Part shown: positions 1 to 12,944 of the stretch, in pieces
Layout of the letters: the number at the start of each line of letters is the position of its first letter
Numbering within the stretch: position 1 is the stretch's first letter
Assembly: GCA_018340375.1 (NCBI GenBank)
Contig: JAFFJZ010000040.1
Location: forward strand, 1,612,001 to 1,676,000
DNA from: Gonatopus flavifemur
Lineage: Eukaryota; Arthropoda; Insecta; Hymenoptera; Dryinidae
DNA length: 64,000 nucleotides
Direction of reading: 5' to 3'
Translations under genes and position numbers: made by a program
The notes under the pieces: generated by a model
Databases searched by the model: none
The model's input: the letters and a program-made list of their open reading frames with translations, nothing else
Told to the model about the DNA's origin: nothing

Positions 1-953
1 CTTATGAACCGTCGATCATATAGCGTCGTAGTCATATAGCATATAGTTTCGATTTTCCAAATCGAAAATTGTCTCGACACTTTTTTCCATGTAAACTCGT
101 AAGCGCGTGTCTCCAACAGCATTTGTTTATTATTAAATATCCATTGGAAGACGAGATCTTTTGACAAATTTAACTCACTACTTGTCTTCAGGAATCATCA
201 CTGAAGCTGTATACCAAATTTCAAATCATCCCAATAACTTCTCGCTGAGTAATCGCAAAGTATAATTTGAATTCTATTGATTTTGAGGAAATGAAAATTT
301 TTACTTTTTAATCTTTATTTCACAAATTCTATGGATGGTAGAGGAAGATTTTTCATCAGGAAAATGTGTACTTCGATGAGTTCTACCAGGCTATATTTTT
401 TATGCTTCATTTTGATGAATTTTTTTTCCTCATTCTCCTGGTCTCCTGGATCAGATCTGAAACGTGTTCGAGCGCTTGTCGAGTTATTGCATGTAACCCC
501 TCAATTTTAGTTAATTTCACAGCGGGGAATATAAGATTCACATCAATTGTAGTAAATCTCACATTCACTGTCGTAAAAAGAACTTGAGTTGGGGTGGCTC
601 GAATTATTTTTAAAAACTTCTTCTAATCATACAGCAATCATGTCACATTCGAACGAACACAGAACGAATTCAAATTTCTTTCTCTTGCAATGTAAGTTGG
701 TGGTTCATCCAAGGCAATGGTCCAATCGAAACAACTCTCCTCCATCAAGTAGATACCTGTGCCACTTGAAGCTGCTGGATAATAACTCAGGCCTAGCAAT
801 GACAAAGAATAATTGGACAATGATACAATGTGTGATTGGCTCAGTGATAGGCTATATCCCGGACAGTAATAAAGAATCAATCATTGGGTATTCAACACAT
901 GCCATATACTGGTCAATTATCGGTTGTGTATTCATAACTGTACTTATCCAAAT
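1..953. other. AT-rich non-coding stretch
   Basis: Only short chance ORFs are present, such as 589-996 and its antisense shadows, with no domain motif and no splice context. I see no gene here. Confidence 0.5.
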
Positions 954-1167
954 CAGTGAAGTCTCACTTCTTTTGCAATCAAAAGTCGACCACTGAATGG
1001 AATCAGATATCAGTGAATAGTCACTGGTTATGGAATTGGAAGTGCTCCTAACTGATTGAATCAATGAAGTTTCATTGTGAAGATCCGTTAAAATTCACTA
1101 ATTGTGCACTGTATATACACTTATTTGCAATGGTCGACTCTACACCGCAATCAGTGAAATTTCACTG
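954..1167. repeat. Short inverted-repeat element (MITE-like)
   Basis: The left end CAGTGAAGTCTCACTTC and the complement of the right end (CAGTGAAATTTCACTG) are imperfectly inverted, and both arms continue into a GTCGACC motif. Decayed; no certain duplication. Confidence 0.4.
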
Positions 1168-2152
1168 TTTTGAATTTGGACAGTATGAAATAAAAACATA
1201 ACCGAAACAATAATACAAAGAAAACCCAAGCCGATAACCTGAAAATGCATAAGAGTCACTTATTAGCACAAAGTGCACGATATTCATATGAGATAGTCAT
1301 AAAGAAAAGGGTCGTATTTAACTGGTTCACGAATAGATCCCTTTTGACGATCCTCATCACGTATCCGGGTTATATTTCAATTATTGATTGTCTTTGGGTC
1401 GTGTCCAGTTCGACACTTTTATTTGTTTTGTAGATATATATTCAAAAACGTATTTGCTTCGTATTAGATCAAAACATTGTTGATAAAAGCAGTTCGTGTT
1501 GTCAGCGGAGATTATATGATTCGGTTTATTATTTACAATTTCACTTTGGCTGCAATAATAATTCGTACCGTTAATGAAATACATTTCGTGAACATCAAAG
1601 CTCGCTTCTTGAGAGCAAACTTACACGATTGACACGTTGGTTAAGCCAAGGAAATGGTTCAACTTCGTTGTATAAATACTATGCAGAATTTTTATGTATA
1701 TTATGAATAACATTTATTCTTCTCGGTTGATTGAATGGAAGGGTATGGATGGAAATCGGAATGCAAACACTTTTTCCCACAACAAAAATACACATTAGTT
1801 TGTGATGGAACATAGCAAAAATTAAGCATTCAGTGACATGTAATTAAATTCTGAACTTTCGATTTAGTTACAAAAAAATTCAAAATTGCATTCACAAATG
1901 TGCTTGAAAACGTGCATTAAATTGAAAGAAATTTCCAACAGTGTGTAGGAATCCCACCAAGGTCGGAGTTCTGCAGTTGCTATATACGAAAAAATTCCGA
2001 TCATTTTTCACACTTCAAATTGTAAAGAATGTATGTCAAAATTACACCCCCATGCAGCGTGTATGAACTCTGGCCCAGTGTTGGGCACAATTGGCAGCAG
2101 GATGAGGCCATGCTAGGCCGGGGTGGGCCCCATGGTCCATACATGCTAGGGA
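1168..2152. other. AT-rich non-coding stretch
   Basis: No convincing gene. At 1930-1950 is AGAAATTTCCAACAGTGTG, which matches the right end of the inverted-repeat element at 12152-12512, so a fragment of that family ends here. A short GC-rich patch (2065-2140, gcccagtgttgggcac) is unlike its surroundings and is unassigned. Confidence 0.4.
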
Positions 2153-2348
2153 CAATATATATCACTGGTAATATTTAGCTAATGATATATTATGGAATTC
2201 TACAAAGAATTTTTAATTTCTTCTAATGATTCATAATATAATTTTACCATAAATTATGATTTTCACATGATAGCATTGTCAAAAGTTACAATTTCTGTAA
2301 AATTGAACAATATATCATTGGCTGAAATACTACCAATGTGTATATTGT
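2153..2348. repeat. Palindromic MITE, about 196 bp
   Basis: The left arm CAATATATATCACTGGTAAT and the complement of the right arm CAATATACACATTGGTAGTA pair for about 38 bp with few mismatches. The centre is AT-rich and there is no coding. Confidence 0.6.
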
Positions 2349-2624
2349 GTAATTTTACATAAAATTTGTTCACAGTGCATATCAAGAAAATATGATTGAA
2401 GTTGGTTTTTCTCCGAAGTACGCTGCAAAAATTGCCGTCGAAGATGTCTCAAAATAAGATATGATATGTTTTATAATCCAAATCAAACACTGACTGTTTT
2501 AACTGGAAACATCAGTATCTTATGTCGCGACACTAACGTTTATGCATGTTTGTTTTCAAAGAAAATCATAGAAGTGTGATTTATGACATTCAACTTGAAA
2601 AAATGGATTGAATTGATGATTTTT

Positions 2625-3904
2625 AGGCACTCATCGGTATACGTAGTATACCAGCACGGAGTGCCTGTTGCACCCGCTATCGTACGCTCTGAGCGTATCT
2701 TCTGAAATATTTGAGTAACCCAATTGGAAGTTGGATAGTTTTTCATTTCATGCAATACTGATTGATAATCCGTGGGGTTGTCTGTATGTATGTCTGTCTG
2801 TCTGTCTGTCTGTACCAGAGATAACTCTGGACCGAGGGGACCAAATTGGATGAAATTTATAGAGGACCTTCTTCGAACCCATCCACCGAGACCTTTTTTT
2901 GTTCTTATTGCAATCGGACAAGTCCTATTTTTTTTCTGAAAAATAGATGATCTCGGAGAAAATTTTCTCCGCTATATACATATATATATACCTCATTTTC
3001 TCCGCAATCTTTGAAAATTCGCTATCTTGGCTCGGATCGATGAATCATTATGAAACATGGGTCCTAGGGGTTTTCGAGGGTGCTGAATCCGAATCTGGAG
3101 TCATATCCCGAATTCAAGATAGCGGATCCAAGATGGCGGACGTGAATTTAGTCAATTTTGCATTTGTGGACAGGTTTATACGGAACATGGGTTTCAGGGG
3201 TTTTCGAGGGTGCTGAATTCGAATCTGGGGTCAAATCCCGAATTCATAATGGCGGATCCAAGATGGCGGACGTGATCTAGTCAACTTCGCATTTGTGGAC
3301 AGATTTATATGAAACATGGGTCCTAGGGTTTTGGAGGGTGAAGTATCCAACTCTAACGTCAAAAAACGAATTCAAGATGGCGAATCCAATATGGCACACG
3401 TGAATATAGTCATTCCGGCTCTAATGAACAAAATTATATTGTTATATGTAACACGGGTTCTAGGGATTTTTTAGGGTGCTGAATCAAAATCTGGGCTCAA
3501 ATGTTGAAAGAAAATAATAATTTCGATCTTCCCGTGTAAGCTTTACTGCATCCGAAGACTTCAAGAGCTGGTTGACGTTATGACAACTGCGCACTAGTGA
3601 GAATCCAAAAGTGATGGAAGTGGCTATTGAAATGAATAAACCCTGAAAATCTTCCGATTCATTCTTTGAGTACGCCTAAATAACCCTTCGTTACGCTTAT
3701 TACGCTTAAACTATTTTTAGCTTACGCTTTCGTGGCGCTTCCAGGCTTTATTTTTATCACGACAGTTGAAATTCTGCAGTTCTCCAGGTACATGTTTCTG
3801 AATCATTTGGAGATGGTATAAAGGATGGTAGGCAATAAGTTCCAGGCTTTCTGAACATCGCATTTACAAAGTTTCCCAATTGAGGGAAAAACCGATGAGT
3901 GCCT
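2625..3904. mobile_element. 1.28 kb element with 14-bp TIR and about 129-bp internal repeats
   Basis: The ends are AGGCACTCATCGGT and its exact complement ACCGATGAGTGCCT. Inside are a (TCTG)n microsatellite at about 2785-2812, a tract with gcggagaaaattttctccgc, and about four direct units starting with a GAAACATGGGTCCTAGG-like motif near 3050, 3181, 3310 and 3445. Each unit carries AAGATGGCGGA(CGTGA) segments. A divergent copy in the opposite orientation lies at 21136-22255. No transposase is visible, so it is a non-autonomous element of unknown superfamily. Confidence 0.65.
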
Positions 3905-5840
3905 TTCTATATATTTCCGGATATCTGAATTGTTCACAATGCGAGCAAAGCGAGCATATGTGGGCTACGATCTATTCAAAATGAGCGAAGCGAATCTCGT
4001 TTAGTTTCGTTTCAAAATGGCACAATATACATTTTGTATACATTGTTCCTGTTTTTCACTTTGACGGTGACGTAATAGTAATTCGAGGTTATGTTCCTAC
4101 ATACAGCTTCCAAACATCCTTTTTCGCCAATCAAACACGTCATGTTTTGAATGAAAACGTAGTTTTGTGTTTTGAATATGATTACAGTAACATTTTGAAA
4201 TGTTTGATAAGTCACTACAAAGGTATCTTAGAATAAGATATCAGTTTTTGCAGTGTACACAAAACCCTCGCAATCCATCATGTTTTTCGAAAAATTTCGT
4301 TGCCATGTATGATCGAAAGATGTTATCCGTTCCCTCAAGTGTTTCATCACTTTCTCATCTATGCGAAGAACAACTTTTCCACGCCATAAAATGTCAAAAC
4401 TTAACCGCAGTTCATTCTTACAAAACAGTATGAAAAACTCTTCAAGTTGATCAATTTTCATAAAATGTTGGCGCTATGCACGATCGGAAACTTCCCTTCC
4501 GATTAAGGGGAAACAACCTGTAACAATTTCATCTTGAAAAATGCCTTCGGTTTCAATTTAATTTTTTGCCAAATATTTTATTACATTACCAAAGACGAAT
4601 AGTATAACACGTAGAAACGTTAATTCCAAAAAATGCTTTAAAAATAATTTAAAAACAGTCTGAAGTAGAATTTGCAAACATTATCTATTGACGCTTATCC
4701 GGTTGAGAAATTTGCTCCATAATATGATGGTTTAATTTAATCCCAGTGAGCCTGAATACATATATCGTTCGTTAATTTCTCAATGTAAGGATCAGTTATA
4801 AACACCCTGACAAAGTTGTGTGAAGAATGAAGGTATGCATCTAATACAATATCCATATGCATTAAGGACTTTCACACACATGATAGCTGCACCACCGAAA
4901 CGAGATCGTGCTGAAGTGTGGCGTAGAAATTATTGCATGTTTCTGCATATCTGAATGATACTCCGCTCACTAATACACCTCTGTCTTGAATCCCAGTTGT
5001 GTGGAACCCTTCTTCCCCAAACCTTCTATTCATCTTCGTCTACCTATCTGTTCTTTCCGTGCCTCCCTCTTGCAGGGTTTCCTTCTGCACTTCACACTCC
5101 CTCCTTTCCTCTTTGACCCTCTTTCCCACCGTTGCTGTAGTTCAAACCTTGTCCTTCTCTCTAACTTTATTCTTCCTCCTTATTCTACTCCCTTTTCCTC
5201 TCTCTCTGTTCGTCAAGTTGGTCGAGCCAAGTGCTTCCATGAGAAATCTCATTACACCCACGTTTTTACGCCCCGACGACGATGTCAACGACGTAGATGT
5301 GGCTTCCCTATCCCCACCCATCTCAGCTCAACCCCTCTCCTCTTGGTTTACATTCTCTCCGATGACACGACCTTCCAGCTCGTCTCCTTGTTTCCCATCG
5401 TTTTATATTTTCCTCATATGTCGATTGATGAGAAGTTGTGAATCATTCGCCATCATCTTGGATGATTTATTATTTCATTAACAAGTCGAATTTTCAACCA
5501 CTTTCGTGATAATGACGTACATCCATCTTCAAAATCAAACAAATTCCGAATGCTCAACAATGAAATAATCCACGCGTAAACAGGGTTATGAAGTTGATTC
5601 CGTTAGCATGATCTTGGCTTCACTTCTGTTCTGTAAAGTATATATCGAAAACGATAAAACGTTTAAACTCGGTATTTCTGTATGCGCTAATATTATTAAT
5701 CGATAGGAAACTAGGTGATGAATTATAACAAAGCAGTGTTCGCTTGAACTCTTCGATGTATTCAATTGAGCGATCATGATAAAAAGATGATTTTATTGAT
5801 TTTTTAATTTCTTAGGAACTTTTGTAATGATACTTTTTTA
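3905..5840. other. Non-coding stretch with a pyrimidine-rich tract
   Basis: No gene was recognised. At 4990-5460 one strand is strongly C/T-rich (many ctttcc and ccctcc runs), which leaves two overlapping frames open for about 150 codons. This is compositional and there is no domain. Confidence 0.45.
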
Positions 5841-5841
5841 T

Positions 5842-8345
5842 TTAGTTGCATCTTTTGGAACTAGGTCCATGAACCTGGAACCGCCACAAGCGATTCCGGG
5901 ATAAGTGACTATTGGAGAATTTAGAGCTAATTTGGTACTGGACGTAAAAATTTAGAGCTCCTCTGGAAACGCTGAAAACTGTGGCGGTTCCAACTTCATG
6001 GGAAGCTGGAACCGCCACAACATGAGGGTAAGGTTTTTCGGGAAATAGCATCTATAGGAATTTAGAGCTCTTAAGATCATCCATGAAAATTTTCGAAAAA
6101 ATCACCACTGGGGAGGGGGGGGGAGGAAAAATTTGGAAAAAGAATTTTTTTCCCTGAAATGTTTGTGAGATGAATTGCAGGACTTTTCTGGGCCTGCAGA
6201 GGAGAGAACCAAGCCGAGAAAATCGAACCCAGATACCTATGGGGGACATAAAGAAGATTTGCTGGAGACTGGGTCGTTGGGAGAGAAAATTTGAAGAGAA
6301 AATGAAAAACCAAGTAGAATGTTGTTAAAATGATGTCCAGTAAGGTTGCGGGACTTCAGATGTGAGGACCCAACGTCCATAATCGGATCCGAATCACCAA
6401 GAGGATTAAAAAAAAATTTGGGAGAGATCAAGTACTTTGTTGAGTTGGAACCGCCACAACATTGAGAGTGGGTTTTTCGGAAAAGTGGTTCTATCGGAAT
6501 TTAGAGCTAATTCAGAGCTCTGGGAATCATCCATGAAGATTCTCAGAAAAAGTACCCCTCAAAGTGTGAAAGAGAGAATTTGAAGAAAAAATGAAAAATC
6601 AAGTAGAATGTTTGTAAAAGAATATCCAGCGAGACTGTAGGGCTTCAGAGGTGGGGACTCAACTCCCATAACTGGATCTGAATCACCCAGTGGGTTGAAA
6701 AAAGCAATTTGGGAGAGATCAAGTACTTTGTTGAGTTTGAACCGCCACAACATAGAGAGTGGGTTTTTCGAAAAAGCGCTTATATAGGAATTTAGAGCTC
6801 TGGGAATCATCCATGAAGATTCTCAGAGAAAGTATCCCTGGGAGTGTGGGAGAAAACATTTGAGGTGAGAATAAAAAATCAGATACAATATTTGTAAGAT
6901 AATGTCCAGCAAGATTGTGGGGCCTTAGAGGTGGGGACCCAACTTCCATAACCTGATGCGAATCACCCAGAGGGTGAGAAAAAGAATTTGGGAGAGATAA
7001 AGTAATTTGTTGAGCTAGAACCGCCACAACATAAGGAATGGATTTTGCGGAGAAGTGCTCCTATAGGAATGGAGAGCTCATTCAGAGCTCTGGGAATCAT
7101 CCATGAAGATTTTCCGAAAAAGTATCCCTGAGAATGTGGGAGAAAAGAATTTGGATGAAAAATGGAAAATCAAATGAAGTGTTTGTGAAATAATATCCAG
7201 CGAGATTGTAGGGCTCCAGAGGTGGGGACCCCACCCCCATAACCGGATCCGAATCACCCAGCGGGTTAAAAAAAATTTGGGAGAGATCAAGTACTTTGTT
7301 GAGTTGGAACCGCCACAACATAGAGAGTGAGTTTTTCGGAAAAGTGATTCTATGAGAATTTAGAGCTATTTCAGAGTTCTTAGAATTACACTTACACATG
7401 TCTGAGAAATCAGCCTGGAGATGATATAATTCATAAAACGTGAAAAAAATTTGATTCTCAGGAAATGATATTCTGACCTGGAACCGCCACAGATGTAAAT
7501 CAGAGTTTCTCAGGGAGAATGATATGTGGGAATTTAGAGCTATTTCAAAGCTCTTAGAATTACACATAAACATGTCTGATAAATCAGCTCAAGTATGATA
7601 GAATTAAAAAAACGTGAAAAAAATGGAAAATTCGGTTGATTGATCAGTGGATTAGAGTGAATTCATAATTCTAGGCAGCGGGCAGTGGAATTCGAACTCC
7701 ACAGTGTCCATCCAAGTTGCTGCAACCGGTAAAAGAAATTTGATCCTGAGAAATAATATGCTGAGCTGGAACTGCCACAGGGAAAAATCGAAGGTTTTGG
7801 AGAAAATGATATGTGGGAATTCAGAGCTATTTTAGAGCTCTTAGAATTACACTTAAACATGTCTGATAAATGAGCCCGAAGATGATATAATTCATAAAAC
7901 GTGGAAAAAATTCGATTTTCAGGAAATGATATCCTGACCTGGAACCGCCACAGAGGAAAATCAAAGTTTTTTGGGGGAGAATGATGTGTGGGAATTTAGA
8001 GCCATCTCAGAGCTCTCGGAATCACACATAAACGTGTCTGATGAATCAGCCCAAGTATGATAGAATTGAAAAAACGTGAGAAAAATGGGGAATTCGGTCG
8101 ATTGATCTGTGGATTAGAGTGAATTCATTATTCTGGGCAGTGAGCAGTGGAATTCGAACTCCACAGTCTCCATCCAAGTTGCTGCAACCGGTGAAAAAAA
8201 TTCGATTTTGAGAAATGATATGCTGAGCTGGAACCGCCACAGGGAAAAATCGAAGGTTCCGGGGAAAATGATATATGACAATTCAAAGCTATTTCAGAGC
8301 TCTGAGAGTCCCAAATGCACTCCGGTGAAAAATCACCCCGTTGGA
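5842..8345. repeat. Tandem array built on the GAACCGCCAC motif, two alternating unit lengths
   Basis: GAACCGCCAC (one copy GAACTGCCAC) begins at about 5878, 6009, 6448, 6739, 7018, 7307, 7481, 7769, 7942 and 8231. After 6448 the spacings are 291, 279, 289, 174, 288, 173 and 289 bp, so a roughly 289-bp unit alternates with a 174-bp unit near the right side. Shared blocks are TTTAGAGCT, GAGCTCTGGGAATCATCCAT, GGGAGAGATCAAGTACTTTG and GGTGGGGAC. Open frames on the complement are products of the repeat and not genes. Confidence 0.85.
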
Positions 8346-8574
8346 GTCACATTGAGAAAAATTCGAACAAAAACGTAAATTCCAACTGAATGATTTTTGG
8401 ATAAGTTGCAATTCTGAAAAATCACAGTGGCGTTCATTTGTATATGATCAACATTTCATTTTCCATCCTGAATCTTAATCACTATACAAACTGGAGTAGT
8501 CTCTGATAAAATAAAAAAAAATCAATCGATCGTATTTCCCATTGTTCCACGTTTATTCAATTTTATAATACTTT

Positions 8575-8639
8575 GGCTGATTTATTAGACATGTTTATGT
8601 GTAATTCTGAGAGCTCTAAATTAGCTCTAAATCCTTATA
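8575..8639. repeat. Inverted fragment of the GAACCGCCAC array (left part)
   Basis: The text agacatgtttatgtgtaatt followed by gagctctaaa is the reverse complement of the array segment ending in AATTACACATAAACATGTCT. It shows an inversion between 8345 and 8575. Its continuation lies beyond the insertion at 14804-15355. Confidence 0.7.
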
Positions 8640-9545
8640 CAGGGTGTCTACTGATGCTGGAAATACTGGAGATACTGGAATTATACTTGAATTTTTTATC
8701 TATACTGGAAATACTGGAAATACTGGAATTATACGTGAATTTTTTATCACATTCTGGAAAAATTTCAAAAAATATTCCTAAAAACTGTGTTTATTTTTAG
8801 TAAGTATTTCAATGGTACGAAAGGTTTGTTTGCCGGAAACTTCATTGATTGAAAGGGCATCTTATCCATTGGTAGATTCTTATAAAGGCACAAATGTGAA
8901 TAGTTGATAAAAAAAGTTTTGTGCAAGATTCATTTCCTATACATGAGCTCCGTTCGTGTAAAGGTATTTCAAGTTGCTCCAACTTGCTCCGGATATTTTT
9001 GATTGGCTCTTTCAGTTATAAAATGAATTGATTGGTTTGGTGCAGGCTGGGGCAATTTAGAACACCTTAGATCGAACGAAGCAGATTGATTATCAAACAA
9101 AAATCTTCAAGACGCTCAGTCATGGATTTATCAATTACTTTTTTCATCGCCAATCGATATATTTGAGGTATTCATAATGATTATAAGTTTTTCATATGAT
9201 CATCAATCCATGTATTTGAGGTATTCATAATGATTATAAGTTTTCCATATGATACACTGAGATGCGATTGTCATAACATGTGTTTCTCATAGATGATTTC
9301 GATAACCTGAGGTTTTTGAGAAACTCAAAGAGTTTCTATCCTTTATTATGATTACGGGTCAAAAAGACATAACTATAGGGCAGTTCGCACTGAGTGCAAT
9401 CAGTGGAAATCGCTATGAGAATTCCAACAGAACTCGCAAATGTCTGACGAAAGGGATTCTTTTTGAAACTCTTCAAAAACTTGTTGTATTCTAAGAGAGT
9501 TCTTGAAGAGTTAATATTCCACAATTCATTTGAGATGTTTGTGTC

Positions 9546-9794
9546 GGTAGACCCTCACAATCCCGAAAGTCCGTTTATCCGAAGGTGCAAAATCCCGAAT
9601 TTCAGATGCCCGAAAGTGCAGTAATCCAAAGGTTTGTTGTTCAGAGAGTGCATTATTCCAAATTATAAATCACAGAAAATGATGTGGTTTATCGTTCAGA
9701 CAACAAACCTTAAGATTAATGCACTTTCGGGCATATGAATTTCGAGACTTTGCAACTTCGGGCAAATTAACTTTCGGGACTATAAGGGTCTACC
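9546..9794. mobile_element. 249-bp palindromic MITE, Mutator-like, with perfect 9-bp duplication
   Basis: The ends are GGTAGACCC and GGGTCTACC. Exact direct duplications GTTTGTGTC lie at 9537-9545 and 9795-9803. Both arms contain several CCCGAAA/TTTCGGG modules at irregular 12-20 bp spacing. A 9-bp duplication is the hallmark of Mutator-like elements. Confidence 0.85.
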
Positions 9795-9929
9795 GTTTGT
9801 GTCCTGTCTGGGTGCACATTTTTGAACTAACGCCACACGTATTCATCAACCAAGTAAAAGACCAATCAGAAAACCCAGAAAACTTGGAGAGTTTGTGCCA
9901 GTACATACGTGAGAAAAAGTTTGTGACTA

Positions 9930-10162
9930 GAGTACGTATAATAAGAGTAGCGCCAACAGGCGCCGTATTGGGGTATGCGATTGTGTGACTACTATCGGTG
10001 TATCGTAGTGTGTTACTGGCTGCGTGATCCACCCACATCAATCACGGACATACACAAATCACACATGGTACACAATCATATCCCCCAACATGGCGGTAAT
10101 CGGTAGCGGCATTTCTCTCACCACTCTCGAGTCTATTGGCGCTACTCTTATTATAGGTACTC
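9930..10162. mobile_element. Palindromic MITE flanked by TA
   Basis: The inverted ends GAGTACGTATAATAAGAGTA and TACTCTTATTATAGGTACTC each continue to a GCGCCAA motif, and TA lies on both sides (9928-9929, 10163-10164). This suggests a Tc1/mariner-type non-autonomous element. Confidence 0.6.
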
Positions 10163-10165
10163 TAT

Positions 10166-12151
10166 GTGTGACCGCATGGCAGCGCCATCAGTGAAGGGCA
10201 ACTTGATACAAAATGCACGTAACGATTCTTCACCGCTCGTTATTTCCCAATCTGCCCGCAAGGGACGCTGCTTGTACTATCAGAAGGTCACTGGGTACGA
10301 AATATACAAAACCAAACATCACGTGATATGTGATGCACTTCAGCTATAGACAGCATCGTTCACGCATTTCAGAAGAAGTATACTGTGGTAACAAACCGTT
10401 TCGCGAAAAATTCGAATTTACTCAGGTAAGTTGCACCCTTCTGCCATAAATAATTTCCAAAACTCCATATTTGAATTGATGTTGATGATTGATGATAGAT
10501 TCAAACACTATCAGCGTGACTCACAAGATCGCTCACCTCTTGTTCACTTGTATATCTTGTTCATGAAAATTCATCAATTGACCGGAAAAACGATTCACGT
10601 AATCTACCAATAAAATAGAACAAATCGAACTGGAATTCACCGATTAATTGATGAATTAATTACCAGACAACAATTCATCGTTTCAATCGATCAACACCTC
10701 AATCGTATAATCTTACAATGAATTGCTCAGTTTATTATCAAACATCTATGATGACCTTTGTATACCTACAATCGTTTTACAACTGGTTTCATCTCTTTAG
10801 ATTCAAGTGTTTTAAGAGTTGAAATATGCAGTTTTAAAGCTCCATATGAATACTATTGTGGGTTCCACGCAAAACGGATATTTATTAAAAAAAAAAAACA
10901 ACTTTTCTAAACTTTTGAGCTATTTTGATCAAGGTTTCATATGAAATATGACCTCTTAATTGTATGTTACATACATTGAATTCATTCCATGTTATAAATG
11001 GTTTTCGATCAAAATTATTTGGGTTCAAAATATTGATTCGAGTCCTCTCATTAAATAACACGGTTCTCTTGCTATGAAAGATTGAAGTAGCATGTGACTG
11101 AAGTCCGAATTGTTTATCGAAACGAATTAGCGCGACTTATTGATCGATTGACAGAATACTCAGCTGTTAGAGATCTGAAATCTTGCATTACATCCTTCAA
11201 ATGATGTCCCCAGTTTCAGGGAGCCAATTCGAAGAACTGAATAATAATAATAATAATAATTCGTCAGGTTTTGTAAATTTTGATTTTCATTTCGGTCCGA
11301 TGAACGATTCAAACTTCAATCGGCTGAAGTAGCTCAAGAATAATTCAGACGTGATATGGATATTATCCCTAGAACCCTCAAATGAAACTATTGAATCACG
11401 ATCTTCTGAACATTCCATAGGATAATATCATAGTCAGCATGATTTCTCCTTATGCTGATTAAAAAATATGCTTATGAACCCATTAATGCGTGATGTCTCT
11501 GTTGGTGCTTACTAAATTATCTATAAAATAACACTTCTATTAGAATAGTCATCACTACAAAACAGAATCAAATATTGATAACACTAAAGATATTCAGATG
11601 AATACCATTCTTGAACTACGTAGTTCATAATAATATTCTTATAAATTTTACTTTAGTTAAATTCCACGTAACAAAACATGTAACAATCAGAAAGATTTTC
11701 AAGCATTATACATATGGGGATTGAAAACATCTCGGAAAACATAAGTATGCATAACTACATGGATCCATGATTATAAATAAAATTGAATCATTTGCACGAA
11801 ATGATGTTATATCATACATACATGAAAAATAGTACATAAATTGTAAGGGTAGATTTGTTTTATCTAAGATTTAATCGTTTTTTTTATTCGGTAATTTGAA
11901 TGAATTTACAAAATGAAATTCGAGTCTATTTTCAAATCCAATATGGATGGCGTTATTTCACTGATACGTATAACCAAAATACAAGAAAAATATGATTCCA
12001 TTGCCACTTAAAATAAATCGAAAAAATCTTCAAGTTGAGCAAACTATGAAGACAACAATTTTTCAGTCTTGAAATAAAAATGCATTCATTGCTTTGCATT
12101 TCAATGCATTCGATTTCACTGGTCGGCAACGAAATCCTCCTTTAAATCACT
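10166..12151. other. Non-coding stretch; possible donor at 10425
   Basis: The part up to about 10425 is less AT-rich and ends in a perfect donor-like ACTCAG|gtaagt, which could be an untranslated exon of a host gene. Nothing else supports that. The rest is AT-rich with an (ATA)n run near 11245-11262 and no recognised gene. Confidence 0.3.
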
Positions 12152-12512
12152 GTTGAAAATTTCTTTACATTTCATGCATTTTTCAAGTACATTTGTGAAT
12201 GAAATTCCCAATTCTGGGTGATTGAATTGAGAATTCAATCACATGGGATTGCATTTTCAATTTTTGCTATAATATATCACCCACGATAGTATAGTTTGGT
12301 GATTGAATTTTCATTCATATGTAATTGAAATTTCAAGAACTTTTTCAATCACGTGAGTGGAAATTGATTCCATCACATCCCTAACAGGACACTCCGTTGC
12401 ATCCCCGTAGTCTCCACGTAGATACGATCTATCTCCGTGGAGACCACGGAGATGTGACGGAGTGTCCTGTTGGGGATGTGATTGCAGCTTCATGCAGAAA
12501 TTTCCAACAGTG
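12152..12512. repeat. Inverted-repeat element with ends CACTGTTGAAAATTTC / GAAATTTCCAACAGTG
   Basis: The termini are inverted. A second right end of the same family is at 1930-1950. A smaller palindrome has inserted at 12371-12483. Confidence 0.55.
12371..12483. repeat. 113-bp nested palindrome
   Basis: CATCACATCCCTAACAGGAC pairs with GTCCTGTTGGGGATGTGATT, continuing through ACTCCGT and CTCCACG, so nearly the whole segment can fold on itself. It is GC-richer than the surrounding element. Confidence 0.75.
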
Positions 12513-12944
12513 TGAAATCGCCATTTTATGAAGCAATTCGCATCGTAGAACTCGAATTTAAAGTCAGAATTGGGCCATCACGTCAGAATTTTGAGATATT
12601 TGAGGCCGAGTCTTCGAAAAATGGGGTTTTTGGCCACTTTTGAATTTATGTACTGAGTGCACAACATTTTTTTGGTCTTTCCTTGTAATTGTCTCATCTA
12701 GTACTAATTTTACTCTTCAAAATGAGCTATTGATAGGTCATCTACAATTTCTTCTTGTAGAGTTAAGACTATTCGAATTTGTGAAATATATCCTCAAGAT
12801 TGTAATATTTCCAAGATTTCCTGAGGTTGCTGCCAGGATGAATGGGAATGAAAATTCCAATTTCCTAATATGATATTCTTACTCAGCGACCCCAAAAACT
12901 TCCAAGTACACATGTTCAAGGCAACTTTTCCACCAAAAAAAAAC

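Noticed and set aside
4986..5481. Two overlapping open frames of 151-160 codons
   Set aside because: They arise from a C/T-rich strand with few stop codons; low-complexity residues, no domain, no splice or start context.
7097..7573. 158-codon frame on the minus strand
   Set aside because: It lies wholly within the GAACCGCCAC tandem array and repeats with the unit; a product of the satellite.
7660..7740. tRNA-like T-arm text (GTGGAGTTCGAATTCCAC on the complement), repeated near 8115-8195
   Set aside because: No acceptor stem, D-arm or anticodon arm can be drawn around it; it is part of the tandem unit.
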